A stretch of DNA of 64,000 nucleotides, taken from an uncultured Muribaculaceae bacterium. Its GTDB lineage: Bacteria > Bacteroidota > Bacteroidia > Bacteroidales > Muribaculaceae. The translations under genes and the position numbers were made by a program. The notes below the pieces were generated by a model. That model had not been told where the DNA came from. It worked only from the letters and a program-made list of their open reading frames with translations, and ran no database searches. The DNA is taken from the NCBI GenBank assembly GCA_910585275.1, contig CAJUCW010000019.1:1-64000 (forward strand), read 5' to 3'. This document shows positions 43,458 through 51,206 of the stretch, one piece after another. Position 1 is the stretch's first letter; every line of letters begins with the position of its first letter.

Positions 43458-43647
43458 CTGGTTGCCCTTGGTTGCTCTGGTTGGAGCCTCGTTTCGGTTG
43501 ATCTGGTTTGGTATCATGCGGTGAGCTTTTACCTGGTTGGCTTGTGGGTGATGACGAGTTTCTTGCCCGGATTGTCGATTTCGATTTTGCCGAGGCGTCC
43601 GAGCACCGACTGGCCGAGTAGGAGAGGGGCCTTCTGGTTGCGCACCA
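43458..43647. repeat. 190-bp duplication shared with 51136-51325
   Basis: This segment covers the 3' flank and last codons of the TPR/retropepsin gene. It matches 51136-51325 almost base for base (about ten differences by eye), while the genes diverge sharply beyond it. It begins with the CTGGTTGCCCTTGGTTGCTCTGGTT motif. Further partial copies of that motif lie just outside (43395-43430). Confidence 0.65.
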
Positions 43648-44305
43648 CCGAAGCCTTCACATTCTTCAGATTCATCCCTCCGAAATCCACACTCCGGAGA
43701 TTGACAATAGTCCCCTCGCTAATGTCGCCGTTGGCATCAATAAACCTTCCGGTACCTTTCATATCTTTTTCACTCAGGAAACCGTTTTTAAGCATGAAGT
43801 TGGCTTCCATTTGTGATAGTGAAACGATGCTTGCCCCGGTGTCGAAGATGAACGAAAGCGGAAGCCCGTTGATGGTGCATTTAACGATAAGGCAACCTCC
43901 ATCGATAGTAAAGGGTACTTCTGTTTTCTTATCCATATCATCGGACACCTCTTCCGTATTGCCGGATATGTCATTGCCCGCCTCTTCCATGGCCTTTAAC
44001 TCGTATTTCCTTACCAGCGGTTCGAACCCGGGCAATTCGCGTAAAGAGTCGAGGTCGTCGTCATGATGCAGATGATGAAATCTTCGGAATCCCTTATCCA
44101 GACTCTTTTCAAGATATTCCATCGCTTTACCTGTATCTCCGATACGTGTATAAAGACAGGTGGCATCGTAGAAAGAGCCGCTATCGTCAGGGTCAAACTC
44201 AATCACTTTATCCATAAATTGCAACGCCTCCTCTTTTCTGCCAAGCTCAAGCAGGGCATACATTGCGCAGGAATTGTCGTCAGGCACCGTGTCGAGTTCC
44301 ACCAC
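43529..44305 (-). CDS. Retropepsin-like C-terminal part of an interrupted TPR/aspartic protease gene
   Basis: 258 residues from an internal GTG. TPR-like helices (about 1-90) are followed by a retropepsin-like domain whose catalytic motif is FIFDTGASIVSLSQ (about residue 157), and it ends VLGRLGKIEIDNPGKKLVIT. It has no signal peptide of its own. The frame is continuous with 44312-45586 except for one TAA (44314-44312). The paralogue at 51207-53273 is a single 688-residue protein spanning both halves. It is most likely the 3' half of a pseudogene created by that stop, unless translation restarts at the GTG. Confidence 0.75.
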   Translation of the reverse strand: MVELDTVPDDNSCAMYALLELGRKEEALQFMDKVIEFDPDDSGSFYDATCLYTRIGDTGKAMEYLEKSLDKGFRRFHHLHHDDDLDSLRELPGFEPLVRKYELKAMEEAGNDISGNTEEVSDDMDKKTEVPFTIDGGCLIVKCTINGLPLSFIFDTGASIVSLSQMEANFMLKNGFLSEKDMKGTGRFIDANGDISEGTIVNLRSVDFGGMNLKNVKASVVRNQKAPLLLGQSVLGRLGKIEIDNPGKKLVITHKPTR

Positions 44306-44311
44306 TTTCTC

Positions 44312-45586
44312 TTACTCTTTTAAGGCCTTTTCTTTTTCACATTTGCGCACATACATGCTTGCAAGTCCAAGATGAGCGTAAGCATAATCCGGATCAAGAG
44401 TCAAAGCCATCTTATAGTCATTGATGGCGGCATCTGTATTAAACGCAACGTCGTTAAACCATCCCCGTCGATAATAACCGTCATGGCAGTCGGGCCTCTG
44501 TTCTATGTAGCGGTCATATTCGGCAATCGCGCCCGGATAGTCGCCCGACTCTCCGATTATGTCGGCCTTCATCATAATGAGGTCGGCGTCTTCCTCATCG
44601 TGTTGTATCGCTATGTTGATATATCGCAACGCCTCGTCATATCGCCCGAGATTATGGTAAGAGAGGGCAAGATGCCGCGGCAGCACTTCGTTGGGTTCGA
44701 TTTCATAACATTTTAAGAACGCATCGGCCGATTCCCGGAACCTCCTTTGGTTGCCTAACACGTTGCCGATGGCATACCAATAAAAGCTGCTTTCAGGATG
44801 CTTCACAGAAAGTCCCTTGAGTTTCGCCACCACGAGGTCGGTCTGTGGTTTCGGGAAATTGAAAAGCAAGTTGTAAGCTTTCTCGTCCTGGTTGATTTCA
44901 AGAGCCCGGCAAACGTCATTGATGGCTTTGACGTAATCCTTCTTCTCAAAATAAGCCTCGCCACGGAAAGCGAAAGCCGAAGAATATTCGGGATAGATTT
45001 TTGCTGCTCTGTTGAAGAATTCGATAGCCTTGTCGGTATCGCCTCTCCGGAGGGCGTTCCGTCCAAGTCCCATGTATCCCATTTCAGATGCCGGGTTAAG
45101 TTTGAGAATCCTATTGTAGTCGGCATCGGCCATGTCGAAATTCCCTGATTGGAAATAAAGCTCCGCTCGGCGTTCGAATGCGGCGGGCGATTTAGGGTCT
45201 AATGAAATACTTTTAGAGAAATCAGAGACGGCCCCCACGGTGTCGCCCGTAGCAAGGATTGTCTCACCCTTTACGATATATACCATTGCCAGATGTTCCT
45301 TATCCTTTTTGGGAATGAACCGTTCGGCATTGGCAAGAGCTTCTATGGCAAGGTCGTAATGACCCTTCTCATACTCGATCGATGCAATGCCATAATATGC
45401 ATATCCGTTTTTAGGGTTTTCAGCCACTTCCTTATTGAAAAACTCCAGGGCGCCATCCTTATTACCCTTATCATTCTCCTCGATGGCGCGGTTGATGTTG
45501 TAGGTATCGATCATCGACACCTTCGCCGAAACACCGGTTCCCGTCGCCAAAAGCATCGAAACGAATATAGAAAACAATTTCTTCAT
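44312..45586 (-). CDS. Exported TPR protein, N-terminal part of an interrupted TPR/retropepsin gene
   Basis: 424 residues with a signal peptide (MKKLFSIFVSMLLATGTGVSA). At least ten tetratricopeptide repeats follow (for example AYYGIASIEYEKGHYDLAIEALANAE and PAAFERRAELYFQSGNFDMADADY). It ends abruptly at KALKE, where the paralogue at 51207-53273 reads KAKKDYEMLL. The stop TAA stands exactly where the paralogue has Tyr, so TAT or TAC to TAA explains it. If real, the product is a truncated periplasmic TPR scaffold without its protease domain. Upstream DNA (45622-45659) matches the promoter region of the paralogue. Confidence 0.78.
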   Translation of the reverse strand: MKKLFSIFVSMLLATGTGVSAKVSMIDTYNINRAIEENDKGNKDGALEFFNKEVAENPKNGYAYYGIASIEYEKGHYDLAIEALANAERFIPKKDKEHLAMVYIVKGETILATGDTVGAVSDFSKSISLDPKSPAAFERRAELYFQSGNFDMADADYNRILKLNPASEMGYMGLGRNALRRGDTDKAIEFFNRAAKIYPEYSSAFAFRGEAYFEKKDYVKAINDVCRALEINQDEKAYNLLFNFPKPQTDLVVAKLKGLSVKHPESSFYWYAIGNVLGNQRRFRESADAFLKCYEIEPNEVLPRHLALSYHNLGRYDEALRYINIAIQHDEEDADLIMMKADIIGESGDYPGAIAEYDRYIEQRPDCHDGYYRRGWFNDVAFNTDAAINDYKMALTLDPDYAYAHLGLASMYVRKCEKEKALKE

Positions 45587-45621
45587 AAAACAGAATTAGT
45601 TAGAAATAGTAAAATTCCCCA

Positions 45622-45700
45622 CAAAGTTAAATGCCTCCCGCCACAAAAAAATAAATACATCGCTTCCAATGTATGAAACGCCCCTCCCAATGTACGAAAC
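45622..45700 (-). promoter_or_regulatory. Upstream region of the interrupted TPR gene: conserved -7 block and direct repeats
   Basis: CAAAGTTA (45622-45629) gives a minus-strand TAACTTTG. The 38 bp beginning there match 53303-53340 upstream of the paralogue at about nine in ten positions. Further upstream CCAATGTAYGAAAC occurs twice (45666-45679, 45687-45700), 21 bp apart, two helical turns. This could be an activator site. Confidence 0.45.
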
Positions 45701-45792
45701 CTCATGACCAGCGTCAGTCATCAGCCGTCTGTTGGTTAGTCATTAGTTCTGACAAAGGACAACTGATAACTGACAACTGAAAACGTACAACC

Positions 45793-48700
45793 TTAAGACT
45801 CGATCATCTGATTCTCATTTACTGAAGCAAGAGAGTTCTTCCAAAAACGCTCCACTTTTTTTCCTTCAATTACAGCACAGATATTTTTTGAATGGAAATA
45901 AATCAAATCCTTACATGCCAATTCAAGATAATGTAAAAGCTTAAACATTATGTCGGATTGAGAAGTATCGTTCAGAGAACGAATTTCAGAGGGAGACTTT
46001 ATGAATGCTAAAGCATCGTCATACAAATCCTTGTGAATAACCGGTGCCAATATTGAGAAATTTATCTCTTTCTCAATAAACGACTTGAAATCCTGTTCAA
46101 TGCTTCGGATAGTTTGAGACAATGTCACAGCTCTTTCCGTTGTGATGTAATCCGGACTCATGTAGAAATCACGAAGCCATCCAAAAGAAGAGTCAAAATT
46201 CTGATGGAGCGAAGCTATTAGGCGTTGACAATAGCTGATATCAAGATATTTATTCTTGATGCTCTCGACACTGTCTGCGCAGGCGATGGCATGTGCCATC
46301 ATGCTCATATCGATACTCTCAATTCTTTTCTCAAGTTTTTTAAGATATTCACCCTGCTCATCAACAGGCACATTCTTTTTATTGTATTTTTTTCCGAGAT
46401 ACTTGATTTCTTTGCTCCCATAATTTCCATTCATAAAGTCAATGATAACATTATAGTCGCAAATCGCTTGGTTGAATTCCTTTACCGTTTCCAATGCAGC
46501 ATTCCATTCATCGTCTGTCATTGTTTGTCCTGATTTTGGCCAATTGTTGCTCCTGATATGAATTTTCCTGTTGAAGAATGGCGCGAGATGTTCCGGGAAA
46601 GTCCGTTCATCAAGTTCTATTTCACACATTCTCTTGAATTCTTCATCAGGAATGACCTTGATATCTTTTGATAAGTGATTGAATACAATCTCTTTCTCAG
46701 CGTTTGTAACTGTCTGTTCTGTCAGTAGTATGTCTGCAGGAAAATTGTCAATCTCTCCACATGTATTCTTAAGATTCCTTATGAATTCAACTCTTATTTC
46801 TGTCTCCGGATGTGTGTCCCACTCGTTTATAATTTCCACTCTTGAATTTTCGCGTTCATTCATTGATGAAGAAACCGTTGTCTCACTGTTATCGAGCTTA
46901 ACATTTACCCGTTTCTGAAGAACTGGTATCATCATCTTAAATGCACCCATAATATTCTCGGGAATCATACCATGCTGCTCATGACAAATTTTTAAGAGGG
47001 AATAAAAATCGTTATACACAATGTCCCCGCTTTGAGTTTTATATAGTGTAGAGATTGCGCTTGCGTTTCCTGCAATCTTAGCCGACATCCTGTCGGCATC
47101 GTGTTCCATTTCCCTCGACATCTCATTGCTCGCTCTCACGACAGTGCCATAGAGTCTGCAAACGTGCATGCAGATTCTTGAAATTAGCCAATAAGAAACT
47201 CTCCCCATAAATCGTAAAGTGCCATTACTATGCGACAGCCATTTCACATACTGTTTGCTTTCCGATTCATCGAATTCCAAAATCTTGTATATCATATTTC
47301 TAATATAATATACTGCAGTAAGCTGACTTGTCGTTTTCTGTGCAAAATGGCCGAATTCATGTGCAATGACTGCCTTAAGTTCCTGTTCTGACAGTATGAA
47401 GACAAAAGGTAATCCTATCATTAAGGTTTTATCACTGTTGTGATCTCGCATTCCCTTGAAGGGATTGTCATAAGAGACTGCCGCATTCATCAACATAGAG
47501 AAATACACTTTTTTCGGCATATCTACACCACACTCCATCGCTGTTTGACTTATAAGTTTATACAAGTCGGGAGATTCGTTATTGGGAATAAGATAGTAAC
47601 CGCTTGTGTCGGAAGAATTCTTTAATATCTCCTTGCTCTTCATGATAGGCTTCAGTAAAGTCCGGAATAGCGTGATCGCGCCATACCATAATCCTGTAAT
47701 GAACATCACGACAATTATATCCAAAGGCACAGTGTATATCCCTAAAATAAAAGCGAATATAAACCAACCTCCGAAAATCCCGGAAATCAGGAAAACCGTA
47801 CCGTAAAAAAGTGCGACTATCAATGAGAACGAGAGAAAGACATAAGTAGCATATATCGATGCGAATAGTCCGAGTCGTGCCTTAATATTTTTCACACAAC
47901 GCGACAAGAATCTCTCACTATCCTCATCTGTCCGCTTTTTATTGGAATGAAGTTTTATCTTAACCAAAAAGAATAACGAAATCAAAACCATTATTCCCAT
48001 TACGGCAAGAATTGAAGCGCCTACCTTGTCAACCATAAGAAAGCTTACACTCGCCTTAGCCATTTTCAGCGCTTTGGATGGAGAAGCTTTATCATTGGCT
48101 TTATCTGGAATTTCATCTGGTGCTCCATAAGATTGGTTATCGTTGTAATAATCACGATAATACTCGTAAGTTCCTTTGGTTCGCTTTTTGAATTCATAGT
48201 TTTCATAGTTAAGCGAAGGATCAAACGAAATGCTGTCAGCTAATAAAGCGCATATATCTTTCGCCTCTTCAGAATAATCTTTTGGAAATCTAATGTACCA
48301 CATCCAGAATCCTTCCTTTACAGGTATATAGACCACTGCCACGCACATTTCGTTTTCTTTTTTTTCGTCAATGGAAAAGCCGATACTTGTAGCATGTGTG
48401 TCATGAAATGTAATGGGTTTCCATAAAAAGCTAAAGGCAGATTCATCTTTACAGTCTGATAACTTCATTAGCATATTTTTCCAAGCGTCAGTCTCCATTG
48501 ATTCCGGATAGTTAATGTGTCCTACATCAAAACTGTCAAGAAAACCAATCAGAGGAAATGAAATCATTTCGTCTGCATCCTGTTCAGGAACAAGATAGCC
48601 GATTCGGTTTGGATTGAAACCGTCATCACCTATTTTATTTGCGAATGCTTCGGCCTCTTCTTCCTCAAGGAAAGAATAACCTGTAGGGATTTTTACACCG

Positions 48701-48828
48701 GCCCTTCCGCCGTAAATACGTGTCACCTTCCCCGGTTTGTCAGGGGCAACAGGGTCAGAGTTCTGGGCAGCCATTTGGGAAAAGGGAAGTACCGACAATA
48801 ATAATACAATAATTGTTTTTATCCTCAT
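45793..48828 (-). CDS. Membrane M48 family metalloprotease with exported N-terminal domain
   Basis: 1011 residues from MRIKTIIV (48828, signal peptide to MAAQNS); the 19-residue upstream extension is rejected. An extracytoplasmic N-terminal domain (about 35-225), with GGRAGVKIPTGYSFLEEEEAEAF and FSFLWKPITFHDTHATSIGFSI, resembles DUF2167. One helix follows near 265-290 and a pair of helices near 325-400. The M48 peptidase domain then has AVIAHEFGHFAQKTT (HExxH zinc site, about residue 490) and the third ligand in SREMEHDADRMSAKIAG. A long helical C-terminus (about 700-1011) completes it. M48 enzymes degrade damaged membrane proteins. Same strand as the TPR and Sel1 genes, but with gaps of about 200 bp. 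Confidence 0.87.
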   Translation of the reverse strand: MRIKTIIVLLLSVLPFSQMAAQNSDPVAPDKPGKVTRIYGGRAGVKIPTGYSFLEEEEAEAFANKIGDDGFNPNRIGYLVPEQDADEMISFPLIGFLDSFDVGHINYPESMETDAWKNMLMKLSDCKDESAFSFLWKPITFHDTHATSIGFSIDEKKENEMCVAVVYIPVKEGFWMWYIRFPKDYSEEAKDICALLADSISFDPSLNYENYEFKKRTKGTYEYYRDYYNDNQSYGAPDEIPDKANDKASPSKALKMAKASVSFLMVDKVGASILAVMGIMVLISLFFLVKIKLHSNKKRTDEDSERFLSRCVKNIKARLGLFASIYATYVFLSFSLIVALFYGTVFLISGIFGGWFIFAFILGIYTVPLDIIVVMFITGLWYGAITLFRTLLKPIMKSKEILKNSSDTSGYYLIPNNESPDLYKLISQTAMECGVDMPKKVYFSMLMNAAVSYDNPFKGMRDHNSDKTLMIGLPFVFILSEQELKAVIAHEFGHFAQKTTSQLTAVYYIRNMIYKILEFDESESKQYVKWLSHSNGTLRFMGRVSYWLISRICMHVCRLYGTVVRASNEMSREMEHDADRMSAKIAGNASAISTLYKTQSGDIVYNDFYSLLKICHEQHGMIPENIMGAFKMMIPVLQKRVNVKLDNSETTVSSSMNERENSRVEIINEWDTHPETEIRVEFIRNLKNTCGEIDNFPADILLTEQTVTNAEKEIVFNHLSKDIKVIPDEEFKRMCEIELDERTFPEHLAPFFNRKIHIRSNNWPKSGQTMTDDEWNAALETVKEFNQAICDYNVIIDFMNGNYGSKEIKYLGKKYNKKNVPVDEQGEYLKKLEKRIESIDMSMMAHAIACADSVESIKNKYLDISYCQRLIASLHQNFDSSFGWLRDFYMSPDYITTERAVTLSQTIRSIEQDFKSFIEKEINFSILAPVIHKDLYDDALAFIKSPSEIRSLNDTSQSDIMFKLLHYLELACKDLIYFHSKNICAVIEGKKVERFWKNSLASVNENQMIES

Positions 48829-48881
48829 GTCTGAAAATGTTAGATATAAGTATTTGGAAAATTTAATTAAAAATAAAGTAT

Positions 48882-49012
48882 TCAATTTAATGATTTTTGA
48901 ATGTTGTAATTTTTAATCATATTTATTGCAGGTTGCCATCCTCTTTCTTCCGAGGCATAAAGATATTTCATAGCAGTGTCAATGTCTTTTTCAACTTCAA
49001 TACCATTGAAAA
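48882..49012 (-). pseudogene. Severed last Sel1 repeat of the upstream gene
   Basis: In the frame one base off the gene at 49013-50782, this stretch encodes IFNGIEVEKDIDTAMKYL then YASEERGWQPAINMIKNY and a stop at 48884-48882. This is exactly the second half of a Sel1 repeat and a short tail. It continues the repeat that the upstream frame starts and breaks off at MYNLSY, so a one-base deletion near 49013-49020 explains both. Confidence 0.65.
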
Positions 49013-50782
49013 TCAATATGAAAGATTATACATGGAATCTGGTTTACCATTCTTCGCTGCCAATGTAAACCATTTTACAGCTTCCTCATAATCTTGATTT
49101 ATTCCACGACCTTGAAAATACATGGAGCCGAGATAGAACTGGGCTTCACTGTCCCCGGCCTCTGCTGCTTTTTTTAAGTATTTATATGCAAGCTCGTTGT
49201 TTTTCACAATTCCTATGCCACTGTCTAACAAGATGGCATAGTTCACCATTGCGCCTGTATGTCCTTGGCTAATTGCCTTTTTATACCATTCCACAGCTTT
49301 GTTGATATTAACAGGAACACCTTCCCCTTGTTGGAAACAAACTCCCAAGTCTAATTGTGCTTCTGCCAACCCAGACTTGGCAGCAGATAAATAGCATCGG
49401 AATGCTTGTCTCAAATCCTTTGAACATCCTAATCCATTAGAATAACAATGTCCGAGCCTGTTCATAGCTATTGGAAGTATTTCGGCTACCTTGTCAAAAC
49501 ATTCAAAGGCCTTTTTTAAATCCCTTTCGACACATATACCGTTCATAAAGAATTCTCCAAGTTGATATATGGCTTCAGGACATCCTTTTTCCGCCGACTT
49601 TTTAAACCAATAGAAAGCTTGATTGAGACCTTGGACAACGATGATTCCTAACTTATAATGCATCCCGAGATGCCAACACGCTTGTGCAACGCCCTCCTTT
49701 GCGGCTTTCCTTAACCAATAGTATGCTTCACATTGATTCTTTATTGTAGAAGCACCGTCAGAATATAATAAAAACAGATTATAAAAAGCCTCTCTGCGCT
49801 TCTCTGTTTTTGTTGCATGAAGATAGCTATCGCGCGCTTTCTCAAATGATTGTTCGGTGCCAATACCACGGTGATAGCAGGCTCCCACGTTGTTCCAAAC
49901 AATGGTCAAGCCCGCTTCTGCCGCTTTCACATACCAATTAAAGGCTGCTTTTTCATCGCGCACTTCTTCAGGTCCCGTTGTTAAAAGGGTGGCCAAATTT
50001 GTCATCGCATGCACCTCTCCCGCTTCGGCAGCTTTTTCATACCACATAGCAGCCTTATAAGGATTTCTATAGCAAATTCCTCCTAGGGTATCATAAATTA
50101 GGGCAACATTAAACATTGCTTCAACATTACCCAAAGAGGCATATTTTTCAAATAATGAAATCGCTTCATCGAAATTCTCTTCATTATAATTTAAGTCAGC
50201 GAGGAAAAGATATGCGTCTGCATTTTTTCTCGAAGCGAGCTCCTTTGCAATATTTATTGCTAATTCTTTCTCCTTTAACTCCAACAACATATTTAAGGAC
50301 GGCATATAGCCCTGGGTGGCAGCTCTTCTTAAATAATCGATTGCTAATGACAGATTGATTTGAATTCGTTTGCTTCGAAGTAATTCGCATGCATAGACGT
50401 GCATTGCCGGAATAAATTTCATTTCCGCCGAATATTTAACCCATGCAAGTCCTTTCTGATACATATAGTCATTGACATCATCTTGGAGTTTCTCGACACC
50501 ATATTGAAAACATGCCCTGGGGTCGCCGGCTTCAACAGCTAAACGAAGCTGGCGTAATTCGTTGAATCCCTCTTTGATTTTATCACGGAGTTCATTTTTG
50601 CCGGGGGCATAAAATTTGTCAAGAATATGCACGGCATTCTTATTACCTTTTTTTGCTGCCAAGACAAAATATTGGTATGCAAGAGGTATATTGGATTCTT
50701 TTCCCTCCAATCCGAATAGAAATTGATTACCAATCTCTAAGAGTTCGTTAGATGACTTAAAAAAACGGTCGGATAGATTCAT
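49013..50782 (-). CDS. Cytoplasmic Sel1-repeat protein, 3' end frameshifted
   Basis: 589 residues without a signal peptide. Twelve or more Sel1-like repeats (for example KAAMWYEKAAEAGEVHAMTNLATLL and KAVEWYKKAISQGHTGAMVNYAILL) form a solenoid for protein binding. An N-terminal region (about 1-110) has degenerate repeats. It ends in the middle of a repeat (PDSMYNLSY), and the rest of that repeat is readable in a neighbouring frame down to 48882, so the native protein was probably about 44 residues longer. It sits between the M48 gene and the repeat-rich gap before the TPR/retropepsin gene. Partners unknown. Confidence 0.82.
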   Translation of the reverse strand: MNLSDRFFKSSNELLEIGNQFLFGLEGKESNIPLAYQYFVLAAKKGNKNAVHILDKFYAPGKNELRDKIKEGFNELRQLRLAVEAGDPRACFQYGVEKLQDDVNDYMYQKGLAWVKYSAEMKFIPAMHVYACELLRSKRIQINLSLAIDYLRRAATQGYMPSLNMLLELKEKELAINIAKELASRKNADAYLFLADLNYNEENFDEAISLFEKYASLGNVEAMFNVALIYDTLGGICYRNPYKAAMWYEKAAEAGEVHAMTNLATLLTTGPEEVRDEKAAFNWYVKAAEAGLTIVWNNVGACYHRGIGTEQSFEKARDSYLHATKTEKRREAFYNLFLLYSDGASTIKNQCEAYYWLRKAAKEGVAQACWHLGMHYKLGIIVVQGLNQAFYWFKKSAEKGCPEAIYQLGEFFMNGICVERDLKKAFECFDKVAEILPIAMNRLGHCYSNGLGCSKDLRQAFRCYLSAAKSGLAEAQLDLGVCFQQGEGVPVNINKAVEWYKKAISQGHTGAMVNYAILLDSGIGIVKNNELAYKYLKKAAEAGDSEAQFYLGSMYFQGRGINQDYEEAVKWFTLAAKNGKPDSMYNLSY

Positions 50783-50834
50783 TTGTATAAGATTATGAGT
50801 TTATTATTATTCGATTGAACCGGTTGTTAAACTT

Positions 50835-51135
50835 CTGGTTGCCCTTGGTTGTCCTGGTTTGCGCATAGATTCAATGCATAATTCATAATTCATAATTCTC
50901 ACATTGGCAAAGAATTTTGAAAATCAAAAAATCTGGTTGCCCTTGGTTGCTCCGGTTTGCGCATAGATTCAATGCATAATGCATAATTCATAATTCTCAC
51001 ATTGGCAAAGAATTCTGAATTCCAAAAAAACTGGTTGCCCTTGGTTGCTCTGGTTTGCGCATAGATTCAATGCATAATTCATAAATCATAAATCATAATT
51101 CTCACATTGGCAAAGAATTTTGAAAATCAAAAAAA
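50835..51135. repeat. Tandem repeat, three units of 98-105 bp
   Basis: Units start at 50835, 50933 and 51031, each with CTGGTTGCCCTTGGTTG, then TTTGCGCATAGATTCAATGC, then two or three ATAATTCATAATTC-type copies, then CTCACATTGGCAAAGAATT. A fourth partial unit at 51136 runs into the 3' end of the TPR/retropepsin gene. Copies differ by a few bases and by the number of ATTCATA steps. Together with flanks it fills the 424-bp gap 50783-51206. Confidence 0.8.
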
Positions 51136-51206
51136 CTGGTTGTCCTTGGTTGTCCTGGTTGGAGCCTCGTTTCGGTTGATCTGGTTTGGTATCATGCGGT
51201 GAGCTT

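Noticed and set aside
44312..44314. Recoded TAA stop in the TPR/retropepsin gene
   Set aside because: No recoding signal is seen, other genes use TAA as a normal stop, and the paralogue has Tyr at this position, so a plain nonsense mutation or error is simpler.
50835..51135. CRISPR array
   Set aside because: Units are about 98-105 bp and similar over their full length; there are no short identical repeats with unique spacers and no cas genes.
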